The notes beneath the pieces are model-generated. The model saw nothing but the letters and a program-made list of their open reading frames with translations. It was not told the origin of the DNA and did no database searches. DNA of 64,000 bases from Purpureocillium takamizusanense (taxonomy: Eukaryota; Ascomycota; Sordariomycetes; Hypocreales; Ophiocordycipitaceae). Made by a program: the position numbers and the translations under genes. Every line of letters begins with the position of its first letter. The first letter of the stretch is position 1. Positions 11,000-20,887 of this stretch are shown here, one piece after another. The stretch spans positions 2,480,001-2,544,000 of the forward strand of contig NC_063070.1 in the NCBI RefSeq assembly GCF_022605165.1, written 5' to 3'.

Positions 11000-11620
11000 T
11001 AGAGTCAACGCCATGAACCCCCTCACTTCAATCGTCCCCGTACCCTTGTCGCCTCCACCACCCTCCATATTACCAGACCACAAGAACCCGCGACAGCAGA
11101 TCTGTCTCTTGCAACACCTAACTCATTGCGAGCGTTATGTTCGAGATAAATGCTTTCGGGTGTTATCCCACCCGCTCGTTAAAATTTCTCAATTCGTCTT
11201 GGACTACATATATCTCGCGCGGCTTACTTGATTCTCCTGCGTTTCGTGTAATGCTTTGTTTAAGAGTACGTAGTGCTAGGGGCACAACCAGTTTGCTGCG
11301 GGCACAGCCTGTCCCCACATTCCTGGGCCCGCGCCCCAGACCGCGCCAGCCATTTTTGGTGCGCAGGCATGGGACGAGACCAGCGCGCCGCAACGCAGGC
11401 CGACATCTCAATTGACTGACATCGTCACAACGCAGCGCCGGCGCCGGCGCGCCAGCAAGGCTCAATTCGTTTAAAAAGTGCGTTTCCGCTATTTCATTGA
11501 GATGTCATAATATCGGAGACTCGTTTTTCCGGGCCGTGTCGGGCGCCCGCGCGTGCCAGGTGCCGTCGCTCGTGATGCCGTCGTTCGGCCTCAAGCAGCC
11601 GCGCCGCCGGCCACCTCGTC
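11000..11620. other. Gene-poor stretch
   Basis: No gene accepted. The part from about 11280 becomes GC-rich again, with runs of CGCGCC and GCCGGCGCC near 11432-11453. Confidence 0.4.
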
Positions 11621-11794
11621 ATGCCTTATTCGTCGTTGTCATTGGCGGCGGCGGCAGCGGCGGCAGCGGCGGCGGCCTTCTTTGAAGGGCTCGCGAGAGA
11701 GCTATTTGACGGCATCGTGGGCGGTATCGTGGGCGGTATCGTGGGCGGCTTCGTAGGCGGCTTCGTAGATGGTTTTGACAGGCGTGGGCTATGA
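11621..11794 (+). CDS. Micro-ORF with poly-Ala and glycine-zipper repeats
   Basis: A 57-codon ATG-to-TGA frame. It starts M-P-Y-S-S-L-S-L, runs through eleven alanines, then F-F-E-G-L-A-R-E-L-F-D, and then a tandem G-I-V-G / G-F-V-G array encoded by an imperfect 12-bp DNA repeat (about 11711-11772). A stop lies 16 codons upstream of the ATG. The G-x-x-x-G spacing is that of glycine-zipper membrane-inserting helices. Whether it is translated is unknown; poly-Ala and short tandem repeats can also arise from replication slippage in non-coding GC-rich DNA. Confidence 0.25.
   Translation: MPYSSLSLAAAAAAAAAAAFFEGLARELFDGIVGGIVGGIVGGFVGGFVDGFDRRGL
11711..11772 (+). repeat. Imperfect 12-bp tandem repeat, about five copies
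   Basis: Units of ATCGTGGGCGGT drift to TTCGTAGGCGGC along the array. All substitutions keep an open frame of alternating Gly and hydrophobic codons. Confidence 0.85.
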
Positions 11795-13318
11795 TATGCG
11801 AATTGAGGCAGCTGCTGCGCGACCCGTTTTCGTGGGGCGGCCCGGCGCTAGCCTTGGCGGCGAACGGTATCCGGGTGTGGCGGGCTGCGCGGCGTGGGAT
11901 TGGCTAGAAAAACAGTAAAAGGTGGACCACCTTTATGCCGAGAGTTTTCTTCCTTTGCGAATAGCACTACTACCTGAAAAACTCACCATGCCTGGTGGTT
12001 GGTGGGTAACGGTACATTTTTCTGTTGTCGTCACTGCAGCGTCGCTTTGAAAGTATTCGGACGCCTTAGAGAAATTATAACACAAAAGGGTCTGAGCTGT
12101 TAGGTACAGATCTTTAGCTGAACAAGCCCCGCTCGTTGGGTTTTGTTGTGATTCGTCCACCAAAGAACAACTGGGAGTGCGCTATATGTGATGGGCCTTG
12201 TGCCAAGAGCAGCAACACCTGTGGCCAACAAAAGGCTGTGGCAGGACGTGAGGGCTGGTCTCAGTCTGAACGTACAAAATGAAGCATCTGAAAAGGACTT
12301 AGGGTTTCTACGCCTACAAAGAGGAACTATCCATACAATGGTGAGGGTGATGACGTGAAAAGAAGACATCACATTATCCACCTTTCACGTCGGGCTTGTG
12401 TTACTTGGCCAGGTGCTCGCTTTCATATGTTTTACAAGGATGATCGCGGGCTCCCTGACTTCCCTGCGGTCACTTCTGGAGTGCCAACTTACGCGTCTAA
12501 CTGCCGTGAAACGTGTGCGAAGAAATCGTCGACAGCACTGTAAACCGAACTGTACATGCATCGATCATCGTATCAGAAAGTCATCGCTCATGCCCGCGCC
12601 GGTTTTGCAACTTCTCGTAAGTGTTTAGTGAAAGATTTTTTAGAGGACTCGTTTCTTCATATGGTGGGCGTGATCATGAGACAGGAGCAAGGAGATGTGC
12701 CTATCTGTCAAGGCCATCGCAGCCCTTCTTTCCTGGGTGTTATGTAAGGGGCCTCACGGGGATGGTGCACTATAAAGGCCAAGCGCCGGGCAACAGCCAA
12801 GACCGGGGTGTTGGTAGCGAATACCCCCTGGACGGATATGTCGGTCAACAACGTAGTGGACTGGAACCAGGGTTGCGTTTCCTGACTCGTCGACGAAGTG
12901 ATCACACCTACAGAGGGTGGAAATCAACCAAGTCACCCACAAGCCAACACGACTGCTGCATTGTGGCTGAATCCCCTGAATCAATCGTAGGCTGCGGCTG
13001 GTCGTGTAGAGCAACCGATTGCCAACACAGTATTCGCTTATCGTCGCTATTAACGGACCACCGTGTTGCTCGCGTCGTAAGGCTGACATTTTACGAACAG
13101 ATATCCGGGCACCAGGGGCACTCATATGCGAAACGTAATGTGCCGAACTCTCCGACAGGGCCGGAGCGACGGTTGTGCCTTGATTTAGTGACTAGGGAAA
13201 TCCCACTACCAAGTCCCAATGCGGTCGACGGCGTCTGAGCCGGCGGCTCCCCAAGCGAGCAATCTCCGCAGCTTGGCCCATGTTCACGCTACCCACGGAA
13301 GGCCACGGGTACCGAACT
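11795..13318. other. Gene-poor stretch
   Basis: No gene accepted. A leftward frame at 12754-13125 has some protein-like character but no start, domain or clean splice sites that I could join. Confidence 0.4.
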
Positions 13319-13836
13319 TTACACCCTAGGCTCGGCAACTCTGGGCAATGAATATCCACAGATTGCGGTCGTAGCATCGTTGCTGACAACCTGGCAGTAT
13401 TCCTTACCTTTCTCGCACTACATGTTTGGGTATATTAGAATCATGGTGCCTGAGCTCACGTGAGTGGAGACAGAGTTACTTACCAAAAGGCGACGACCAC
13501 CCCGTATTGGAACTCCCTCGCATGGAAGCCTCTTTTTAACATATTTGAGGGTCCATCCTGTCTTCTCTCCTCCAGGGTCCTTCTCTTCTTCTTCAGGGTC
13601 CCGAACCAAGTCAGCAACAGTAATGTCGCAGACCTGAGTTAGGTAGTCGCATCGCTACTTATGAATTAGCGCTGCGTTTCATGTAGATGTCAGAGACAAA
13701 TTTCTCAGCTTACGCCATTTGCTTGTATAGTGTCGAGGTACTGGTCAGCCATACCGCAGGCCTTGTCGTACGACGTTGACACGCCCATTCCCGTAGTTAC
13801 CACGCTCAGAAAGCAAAGAACGTGCTTGAGGTTCAT
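13319..13836 (-). CDS. Small secreted cysteine-rich protein, three exons
   Basis: Each exon is short; the gene appears only when spliced. Exon 1 (13836-13714) encodes a signal peptide (H-V-L-C-F-L-S-V-V-T-T-G-M-G, cleavage near residue 18-20). Intron 1 (13713-13655, GTAAGC...AAGTAG) and intron 2 (13483-13418, GTAAGT...ATGTAG) are both phase 0. Exon 2 (13654-13484) and exon 3 (13417-13319) complete a 130-residue protein. Mature cysteines fall at 27, 43, 50, 86, 99, 106 and 118, an odd number, with an acidic linker (D-P-E-E-E-E-K-D-P) between the first three and the last four. TATAAA lies at 13973-13968, about 130 bp upstream of the ATG. I do not recognise a family. Size, secretion, cysteine content and isolation suggest an effector-like or defence-type extracellular protein; that role is inference. 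Confidence 0.7.
13418..13483 (-). other. Intron 2 of the Cys-rich secreted-protein gene
   Basis: 66 bp, GTAAGT donor at 13483 and ATGTAG acceptor ending at 13418. It joins G-R-R-L-L to C-E-K-G-K in phase 0. Confidence 0.72.
13655..13713 (-). other. Intron 1 of the Cys-rich secreted-protein gene
   Basis: 59 bp, GTAAGC donor. Two acceptors 3 nt apart are possible (TAAG and TAG); the upstream one would place a TAG stop in frame, so the second, ending at 13655, must be used. Confidence 0.7.
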
Positions 13837-13967
13837 CTTGTTCGAAGAGGCCTGGGGAAGAGTGAAGTGGATAAGCTGTGAGATCGATGGAGGAGAAGGA
13901 GGCTTGACAACGAAAGTCGATGGTGAGCCCGATTATACATGCCAACCTCTGGGAGGCAGTGTGGGTC

Positions 13968-13973
13968 TTTATA
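13968..13973 (-). promoter_or_regulatory. TATA box of the Cys-rich secreted-protein gene
   Basis: TATAAA on the minus strand, about 132 bp upstream of the ATG at 13836, a usual distance for a fungal TATA element. Confidence 0.5.
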
Positions 13974-16131
13974 GTAATGTTGATGTATGTATCGATGCCG
14001 TCGTGAGCCATACGGGCCTGGAGTCAAATGTGATCCTGGAGGATGTAATGCGATTTCGTAACCATGGCCCCCAAAAGCCTATTGCGTAATTGTCACGGCT
14101 CTGTGGCCTGTTTCGTGACTGTTACTTACCCAACAGCCTCGACCGGTCCATTGCTTGCGAGCCATGCCTTGCGATTGCACATTTGTAGGTCAAGTCGACG
14201 TTCACACAGAGCCGTGGTGGGCTTTATCGAAAGCTAGCTGAGGCCCTTTGCCAGTCCAAATATTGACATTAGCCATTGGCCTTTACTTTCAAGAGACTGG
14301 AAACTTCTACGTTTTCTGCAGAGACTCTTATCAGCTACATACAAGAATCGCCGTCGCGGGTTTCGCGCTACGAAGATGTTGCCTAATGGGAAGCATTAAA
14401 ATTGGTCAACCTGGTGTCGTCGACATGCAACCAACAGCAGGGCAGTGTGGCAGGGCCAAGAGCTCGGTGTTGGAGTATTTGTACGCACAGACTGGGTAAA
14501 TGGTCAATACATTCGATCTCGCAAAAGAAACGGCATGTAGCAACGGAACCCTTGTCCCTCTTTCCACGGTACTGGCCAAGCTCGACTGCGCCGCGCAACT
14601 TGCGCGGGCAGCGAGACACGTCATGTCAACGACGGCAGCTTTGTCTTACCTCTCCCAGCCATGATCCTGTTGATACAGATTAGGTAATGTGAATGTGATT
14701 CGACTTGACGCTGCCATTAAGCAGAGGAAAAGGCCCATGGGGAAAGCAGCGTTTCGCAGCAATGGGCACTCTCGAGACACGCGCTTTGGCGGCTGTGACT
14801 GGAGTCTAGGCTTGCGCCCCGGGCGAGCAGAAACATGCACGGTTCCGCCTCGCAACCATGTGTTGGGGCGACCGGATGGTCATACGCGCGCGCGGCTCCT
14901 TGCGGCTTCCCCAACATTGATGCCAGGAGATGTGCAGCCAGACGTCGGCATGTACGCGGTCTGCACCATGGGACGTGCTGCATCCGTGCTGTCTGGTGCA
15001 GTCCGGTAAAGGCGATCTCGGGTCTCCTCACGATTTATCCTGAGAAGTTGCCCCGGCCTAGAGTGTAGTAATATTCTAGAATGCAGTTGAGATTAGGCAA
15101 TAGGGGTCGGCAGCCGGCCAATCTCGTGCGCGCTCGGCGCCAACGTGTTGGAGATGATACACAAAAGCACGTTCTTGCCTGCATTGACGACGGCGAGCCC
15201 GGTTCCCAATTTTACCCGTGGCCCTCCTGTTTCTCCTCGAAAAGGAGTTGTTTCTCACGGTGACCCCGGCTCCGGCTTGTCGGTCGGGGGACGCGTCGCG
15301 GGGGCGCCCGAGGCGGGATGGCGATGCGGGCGGTGCAGCGGGGGTGGAACCGATGACCTGTCGCTGGTCGTACGAGGTGGTACCTTGGATATATAAATGG
15401 ATCGTTGGCGGAGCACGGCAGCCCAACATGAGGCGAGGCAAGCAAGCAGGGCATGGCCCCTTCCTTCTGCACGGCCCCAGGGGTCGCGCCACCCGCGGGG
15501 CGTCATCACTATCACTGAGCCAACGGGTGTGTGTCGTCCCTGTCCGCTGCCTTGGGTGCCACGGCCCGCCGTGTATTTGCTCATCAAGGCGCGCAGCAGC
15601 GAAGGCGGGGGATTGCTCATCGGCCCGTTCATGTAGCGAGTAGCGACGACGGGATGCCGCAACAATACGGTCAAGTTGCGCCGAGCCAGCATTTGAGGTT
15701 GAACTGACGTGGGGGGACGGGACGCCCGGCACTGGTGCAGTCGGTCGAGGGGGGACAAGTCGCACAAGCAAAGTGAGCAAAACACCTGTCTAAGCCATGG
15801 ACATTGTCTGTCTCACCCGGCACGGGGGATGAGGGGGGCCCAAAAAGAAGGAAAAAGTGGCACGGAGCAGCGATACGAGACTTGTTGGCCTCCTCCCCCG
15901 TGCACCTCCCCTTCCGCCAAGAATAGAAGAAGCAGAGTGTTGCAGGACCAGCATATAAGCGTACGCGGCTTTGACTGTTCATCTGATGTGGCCGTCTGAT
16001 TGATTCTGTTTCCCTTCGTTTCTCATCATCAAGCGAATTAGCCACATCGACAGCCGTTCCTTTGAAAGTCATCTCTGCACAGCTCAGCACGAATCTAGCG
16101 ACAGCGAAACCCCGCCGTCCCCTTCCGTTTA
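13974..16131. other. Intergenic; right edge of gene-poor block
   Basis: No gene accepted. Composition returns to GC-rich from about 15.1 kb. TATATAAATGG at 15389-15399 and CATATAAGC at 15952-15960 are TATA-like; the second is about 200 bp upstream of the next gene. Confidence 0.45.
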
Positions 16132-16159
16132 TCATCATCATCCATCATCATCCATCATC
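16132..16159 (+). repeat. CATC/ATC microsatellite in the 5' leader
   Basis: Repeated ATC and CATC units run directly into the start codon of the GPI-type Cys-rich gene. Confidence 0.8.
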
Positions 16160-16705
16160 ATGTCGTTGTCGTCGTCCACCTCGAGCGGTAGCAGCAGTAG
16201 CTCCCTCGCCCAGGCCACGCCTTCGCCCGGCCCGTCATGCCACAACCTCTTTGATCCGCCGACGGCCGACGCGGCGTGCGCGATGCCCTTCTCCGACAAC
16301 AATGTGAACCTGATGCGGTCCTGCTGCAAGGGCGCGCAGGTCGTCAGCTACTACAACAAGTGCGGGCTGTACTGCCTCGCGCAGGGCCAGAGCGTCGGCG
16401 ACCTGACCAGCTGCCTGTACAAGGCGAACGCGCCCTGGAACAGCGTCTTCTGCCGCGGCAACACCACGGCCACGGCCACCGAGACGGGCGCCGGGAGCAT
16501 CGCGGCCACGGCCTCGGCGTCGGTCGTGGCCGGCGCGTCGTCGTCTGGCTCCGCGACGGACACGGGCAGCGCCGGCGGCGCCAGCCCGACCAAGTCCGGC
16601 TCCGCGGCCCCCGCGCTGCGGCCGCAGGCCGGGCTCAGCCTTAGCGGCGTGGTGGTCGGGGCGACGCTCCTGTCAGCTGTTGTCCTCGGGGCATTTCAGA
16701 TTTAA
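16160..16705 (+). CDS. Cys-rich GPI-anchor-type surface protein
   Basis: A 181-residue protein. After a Ser-rich N terminus, residues 27-100 carry eight cysteines in a conserved fungal pattern (S-C-C-K-G-A, K-C-G-L-Y-C-L-A, D-L-T-S-C-L-Y, V-F-C). Residues 100-155 form a Ser/Thr/Ala/Gly-rich stalk suited to O-glycosylation. The C terminus (L-S-G-V-V-V-G-A-T-L-L-S-A-V-V-L-G-A-F) is a hydrophobic tail following small residues, as in GPI-attachment signals. The oddity is the N terminus: it has no recognisable signal peptide, so either an upstream exon is missing from this model or the protein enters the secretory path by the tail. Family members are uncharacterised; a cell-wall location is inferred. 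Confidence 0.78.
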   Translation: MSLSSSTSSGSSSSSLAQATPSPGPSCHNLFDPPTADAACAMPFSDNNVNLMRSCCKGAQVVSYYNKCGLYCLAQGQSVGDLTSCLYKANAPWNSVFCRGNTTATATETGAGSIAATASASVVAGASSSGSATDTGSAGGASPTKSGSAAPALRPQAGLSLSGVVVGATLLSAVVLGAFQI

Positions 16706-19207
16706 CTCGGGCATAAAGTGAAAGGGGAAGGGGGGGTGACCCGGGCCGGGGGAGTCCCACCAGCTGGGTTGGCGCCAGCGCGAGCCGCCCCGGCTCACAT
16801 CCGGATCAATCAATTCCACAAGGCGGCCGGCATTCAGCATCAATGCTCATCAAGGTGGACTTTTGCTCCCATGGGCCCCCCCCGTGTTGAAGTGGGTGAA
16901 ACTTGGCACATGGTGTGTGCGGTGGCAGAGAGCGGAGGGGAACCGAACCAATTGTTACGATACCTAGCGAGGACGCATGTCTCATTCGACAGTCGACAAA
17001 CATCATTTTCTGCACGTATGTACGTTTTACCATCAAATGCTTGGGAGGCCTCTTTCGAATGCGGGAGGACGGATGACGCGGAAGGGATGGATGGGGGCCC
17101 TGTACAGTACTACTGCTCGTCCACGGATTTAATCGTCACTATTTTTGAGTCGCAGCATCTCGGAACAGCAGAGGTTTCGGACTTAAGGCATGGCGTCGTC
17201 GTGGGGTCAAGTACGTGCGTATTGGCGCTGCTTGACTCCCATGTCCATGTCCTCGGCGATGGATCCATGGAAGCCCAGCGCCGAGAGAGAGAGAGAGAGA
17301 CTCTGCGTGCCAAGAATGATGTCGGGCCAATCGGGGCCAGAAAGCGCTGCGACTTGCGGCATTCAGAATTTCAGATAGTACTGGCCCAGTTTCACTTCAC
17401 ACCGTCGATGGTTGATGAGACGACGGAGTTTGTGCCGTCGTGTGACTCGTTACCTCCGACAGCTTGGGCTCGTGGGGTCTGCCTGCCTTCCCCGCCCCCT
17501 GTGCTGTCCTGCTTGGCAAGGCTGCAAGTCGGGATAGTTGATGGCGCGCGTCTCCATCTCTTAACGGTCGGCCCCCTCGGCAGTTGGGCCATCTGGTTGC
17601 GACTCCAACCAACTAACCCGAGTTGACTTGCTGCTAACGAACAACTTGCACGTAAGGTAGTCGCCGCGGCGCGCGCCAATGGCTGATTGCTGCTGCGACT
17701 ATACTGTACAGTATACAGTATATGCACTAGCTCGCTGTGCCGGCTCGGCGCGCCATGCCGCACACGTAACGTCCATGACGAGTCCAAATCGTGGCTCGCT
17801 GCTCCGCCCGGTCACGACAGTTTCTTGGCATGCACTCGCCTTGGCACGTGGATTAGTAACTGATTATTGAGTTACGTGCTAGGGCCGTGGTCGACGCCGC
17901 TTGTCGGTTGATTGGAGTCTTTTGGTCTTGGACTCCTGGCGTTCGTCCGACGACGACGACGATGACCCCGGGAGCCTGTTGCGATAGCTGGGAAGAATGC
18001 TCCGCAACCCGATCTCGTTGTACATACATGATACATGCATCGGGTCAGCAAAGCGTACTTCGGCGCACGCACCGCGTCGTCGTCGTCGTCGAGGTAGTAC
18101 CTACTGACGAGCTCCCATGCCTCGCTCTGCATTACAACCAAGCGAGGCAATCGATCGCTGGCTGGTGCCCATCAAATGCATGGCCTGACTTCGTTACAGC
18201 GGACTCTGCGGCCTGGCAGCAGTGTCTGAGCGTACTGTCTGTCTCGGTCTCCAACACCCAGACTACCACCATTACTACTTCAACAGTGCTACTACTACCA
18301 AAAACCAACCCCAGTGCGGCATTGGGCTTCGCCGTGGCTGAACGTTGCTGTCTGAGCCTCCACCACTCTCGAACGGAAGCCCGCCCCCCCTTTCGATCTC
18401 CGTCACGATTAGCCTAAGCTTGTACCCTATTCGCGTCCGCCTCCACCTCCAGCGCGCCGCCGAGAGCTCCAGCTCGATTACCAAGGAAATAATGGAAACC
18501 TCGCTGCGCCGAGGGACTCGCGGCGGCGGCTCGACATTGCCAAGACGCCGCCACCTGGGGTCAGCCATCACCGCCCTCATCAATGAACGCGTGGCGAGCA
18601 ACATATGTACATACTGTACATGCAGTTGCCATTGATGGGCTGAGGCTGGGGCTTGTCTCCCCCTCCCCCTCCTCTTCACAAGGCGGCTCTTGGCATTGAT
18701 CGGTGGCCCTGTTCGTCCGTCATGTCTGGAACTCTCTCATCAAGTGCATCCGGCGGCCGGCTCGGTGGGAAATCTGGACCCTCCCTCCCGCCTCGTCCTC
18801 CTTGGAGACGGACGCTGGGCGGCGGGCATCTCGGCGACGCCCACCCTCCCTCACGTCACCCCTTCCGCGCGGAATATACCATACTAACTTACTACTACTG
18901 CGATCCATGAGATGGACGGAATGCCCGCCGCCGCGCGCGCGCGCGCACGGTCGGTCGGGCCCTTGCGCTCCGCCACTGGATGCTCCGGAAAGCTTCGTCA
19001 TCGAGACAAGAAGGGCCCTGGCCGTCAAACGTGCTTGGCGTTTCACACACGGACAAAGCTCACAATCCTCGGCCTCGGGTCCGATCTCTCGTCTTATAAG
19101 ATCCGCGACAACCGCGAATCACCACCACCAACCGAAAGCATGAGAGGCACAGTCCACCACCACCATCACCACCACCGCCAGGTGTGTTTCGCCGCCCCTT
19201 CAGCAAC
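16706..19207. other. Intergenic, no gene accepted
   Basis: About 2.5 kb. It holds a GA microsatellite near 17282-17300, a CGCG-rich tract near 18934-18947, and a TATA-like CTTATAAG at 19093-19100 some 110 bp upstream of the phosphoesterase start. A long open frame at 16718-17626 begins with GTG and has no domain. Confidence 0.45.
17282..17300. repeat. (GA)n microsatellite
   Basis: Uninterrupted GA dinucleotides in intergenic DNA. Confidence 0.85.
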
Positions 19208-20758
19208 ATGATGCTGCCGCCGCCGCCGCGGCGGATATGTCAAAGAGTCTTTCTCATAGCCAGTCTGGCCGCCGGGCTGTCACGGCAAGCTGTTGTTGTT
19301 GCGCCTCGAGCCGCCGATCCTCCTCCGCCGCTGCGGTTTCGTGACAGTGGCACATTTCACCTCTCCGTCTTTTCAGATCTCCACTTTGGCGAAGGTGCGT
19401 TTTGCGTCACTCCTCCTTCCTCAAACCCCCATCTTCTTCTCCTTCCCCCTGGGCCCGTGTTGAGTAGTATATCCATCCAACTCGTTTTGGGCGGGCGCTC
19501 TGCTTGCACCCACCCACAGTGAGCGGTGCCGCTGGTGGCTGGTGCTAATTGTGAGACACCACCACGCACAGATCAAGCCGGAGACGGCCCGGCGCAGGAC
19601 CGCAACTCGGTCCGGGTCCTGGGCGCCGTCCTGGACGCGGAACGCCCGGACCTCGTCGTCCTCAACGGGGACCTCATCAACGGCGACAGCACGTACCGCC
19701 ACAACAGCACCAGCTACGTCGACCAGGTCGTCGAGCCCATAGTCGAGCGGCGCATGACCTGGGCGTCGACGTACGGCAACCACGATCACCAGCCCAACAT
19801 CAACGGCGATGACATCCTCAAGCGGGAGCAAAACTTCTCCGGCTGCCGCACGCAGAAGATGGTCAACACAAGCAACTCGGGGACCACGAACTACTACCTG
19901 CCCGTGTACGCCGCGGACTGCGGCGACACCGCTACGTGCGCGCCTGAGCTACTCCTCTGGTTCTTCGATTCGCGCGGCGGCTACTACTACCAGGGCGGGC
20001 CGCAGCCCAACTGGGTGGACAGTAGCGTCGTGTCGTGGTTCAACGCGACGCGCACCAACATCACGCGCGCGCACGGCGGCAAGGTCATACCCTCACTCGC
20101 CTTCGTGCATATACCCATCAATGCCACCGGCGCGCTGCAGTCCGAGGAAGGGGTCAACTCCAACAACCAGCCGGGCATCAACGAGGAGGAGGTGGTGGAG
20201 CAGGGCGAAGGGTGGTGCTCCGACGGCAGCCAGGGCGATTCGTGCACGTACGGCGGGCAGGACGTGCCCTTTATGCGCGCCCTCGCCGCGACCGAGGGCC
20301 TCATCGGGCTCTTCTACGGCCACGACCACGCCAACTCGTGGTGCTACAAGTGGGACACCCTGCTCCCCGGCATGACCGTCAGGGGCAGCGGCGTAAACCT
20401 GTGCTACGGCCAACACTCCGGATACGGCGGCTACGGAGATTGGGCCCGCGGCGGGAGGCAGATCCTAGTGTCGCGGGAGAAGCTCAGGGAACTTTCGGTG
20501 GACACGCACATACGCCTCGAGACGGGGGACGTGGTTGGTGCCGTGACGCTCAACTCCACCTTCAACCAGGACTCGTACCCCGCGACCCCAGATATAAAGA
20601 CTTATCTAAGCGGCGCCTCAGGCGAGGACTTTCGCGTCTACACCGACTCTGCGGCGACGCCGAGACACGGGGCCCCGGACGGCCAGACGGTCGTCACGGC
20701 TGCTGTGTTGGCAGGCTTCTCGCTCCTGGTCGGGCCCCTGCTTCACGGGACGACATGA
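19208..20758 (+). CDS. Secreted calcineurin-like phosphoesterase (Dcr2/PAP-like)
   Basis: A two-exon gene of 457 residues. Exon 1 (19208-19394) holds a signal peptide or anchor (V-F-L-I-A-S-L-A-A-G-L-S). A 177-bp intron (19395-19571, GTGCGT...CGCACAG) joins in frame. The metallophosphoesterase motifs are all present: F-S-D-L-H-F-G (D57, H59), N-G-D-L (94-97), Y-G-N-H-D (131-134), a later V-H-I-P and Y-G-H-D-H (312-315). These bind a two-metal centre and hydrolyse phosphomonoesters or diesters. Several N-x-S/T sites suit secretion. The C terminus (A-A-V-L-A-G-F-S-L-L-V-G-P-L-L) looks like a GPI or membrane anchor. Overall it resembles the Dcr2-like branch of fungal phosphoesterases; the natural substrate cannot be told. 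It converges on the bZIP gene, with 129 bp between stop codons. Confidence 0.87.
19395..19571 (+). other. Intron of the phosphoesterase gene
   Basis: 177 bp, GTGCGT donor, CGCACAG acceptor. It splits the codon for the D that follows D-L-H-F-G-E, and splicing restores the frame. Confidence 0.82.
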
Positions 20759-20846
20759 AATGAAACGATGGGGAGAAAAGAAGAGGTCCCTTTGGACACA
20801 AAATGGACCAAAAACAAAGGCGCCGTGCTCCTCCGCCGCTACATGT

Positions 20847-20863
20847 GTATATATATATATGTA
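20847..20863. repeat. (TA)n tract between convergent genes
   Basis: GTATATATATATATG in the short space between the phosphoesterase and bZIP stop codons; a likely 3'-end or polyadenylation zone for one or both. Confidence 0.5.
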
Positions 20864-20887
20864 TCCTTACAGTCCCACGATGCAACG

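Noticed and set aside
12754..13125. Leftward frame with some resemblance to LysM linkers
   Set aside because: Matches to LysM motifs needed frameshifts and weak splice sites; not defensible.
16718..17626. 302-codon open frame downstream of the GPI-type gene
   Set aside because: It opens at GTG, contains mixed low-complexity sequence and a GA microsatellite, and shows no domain.
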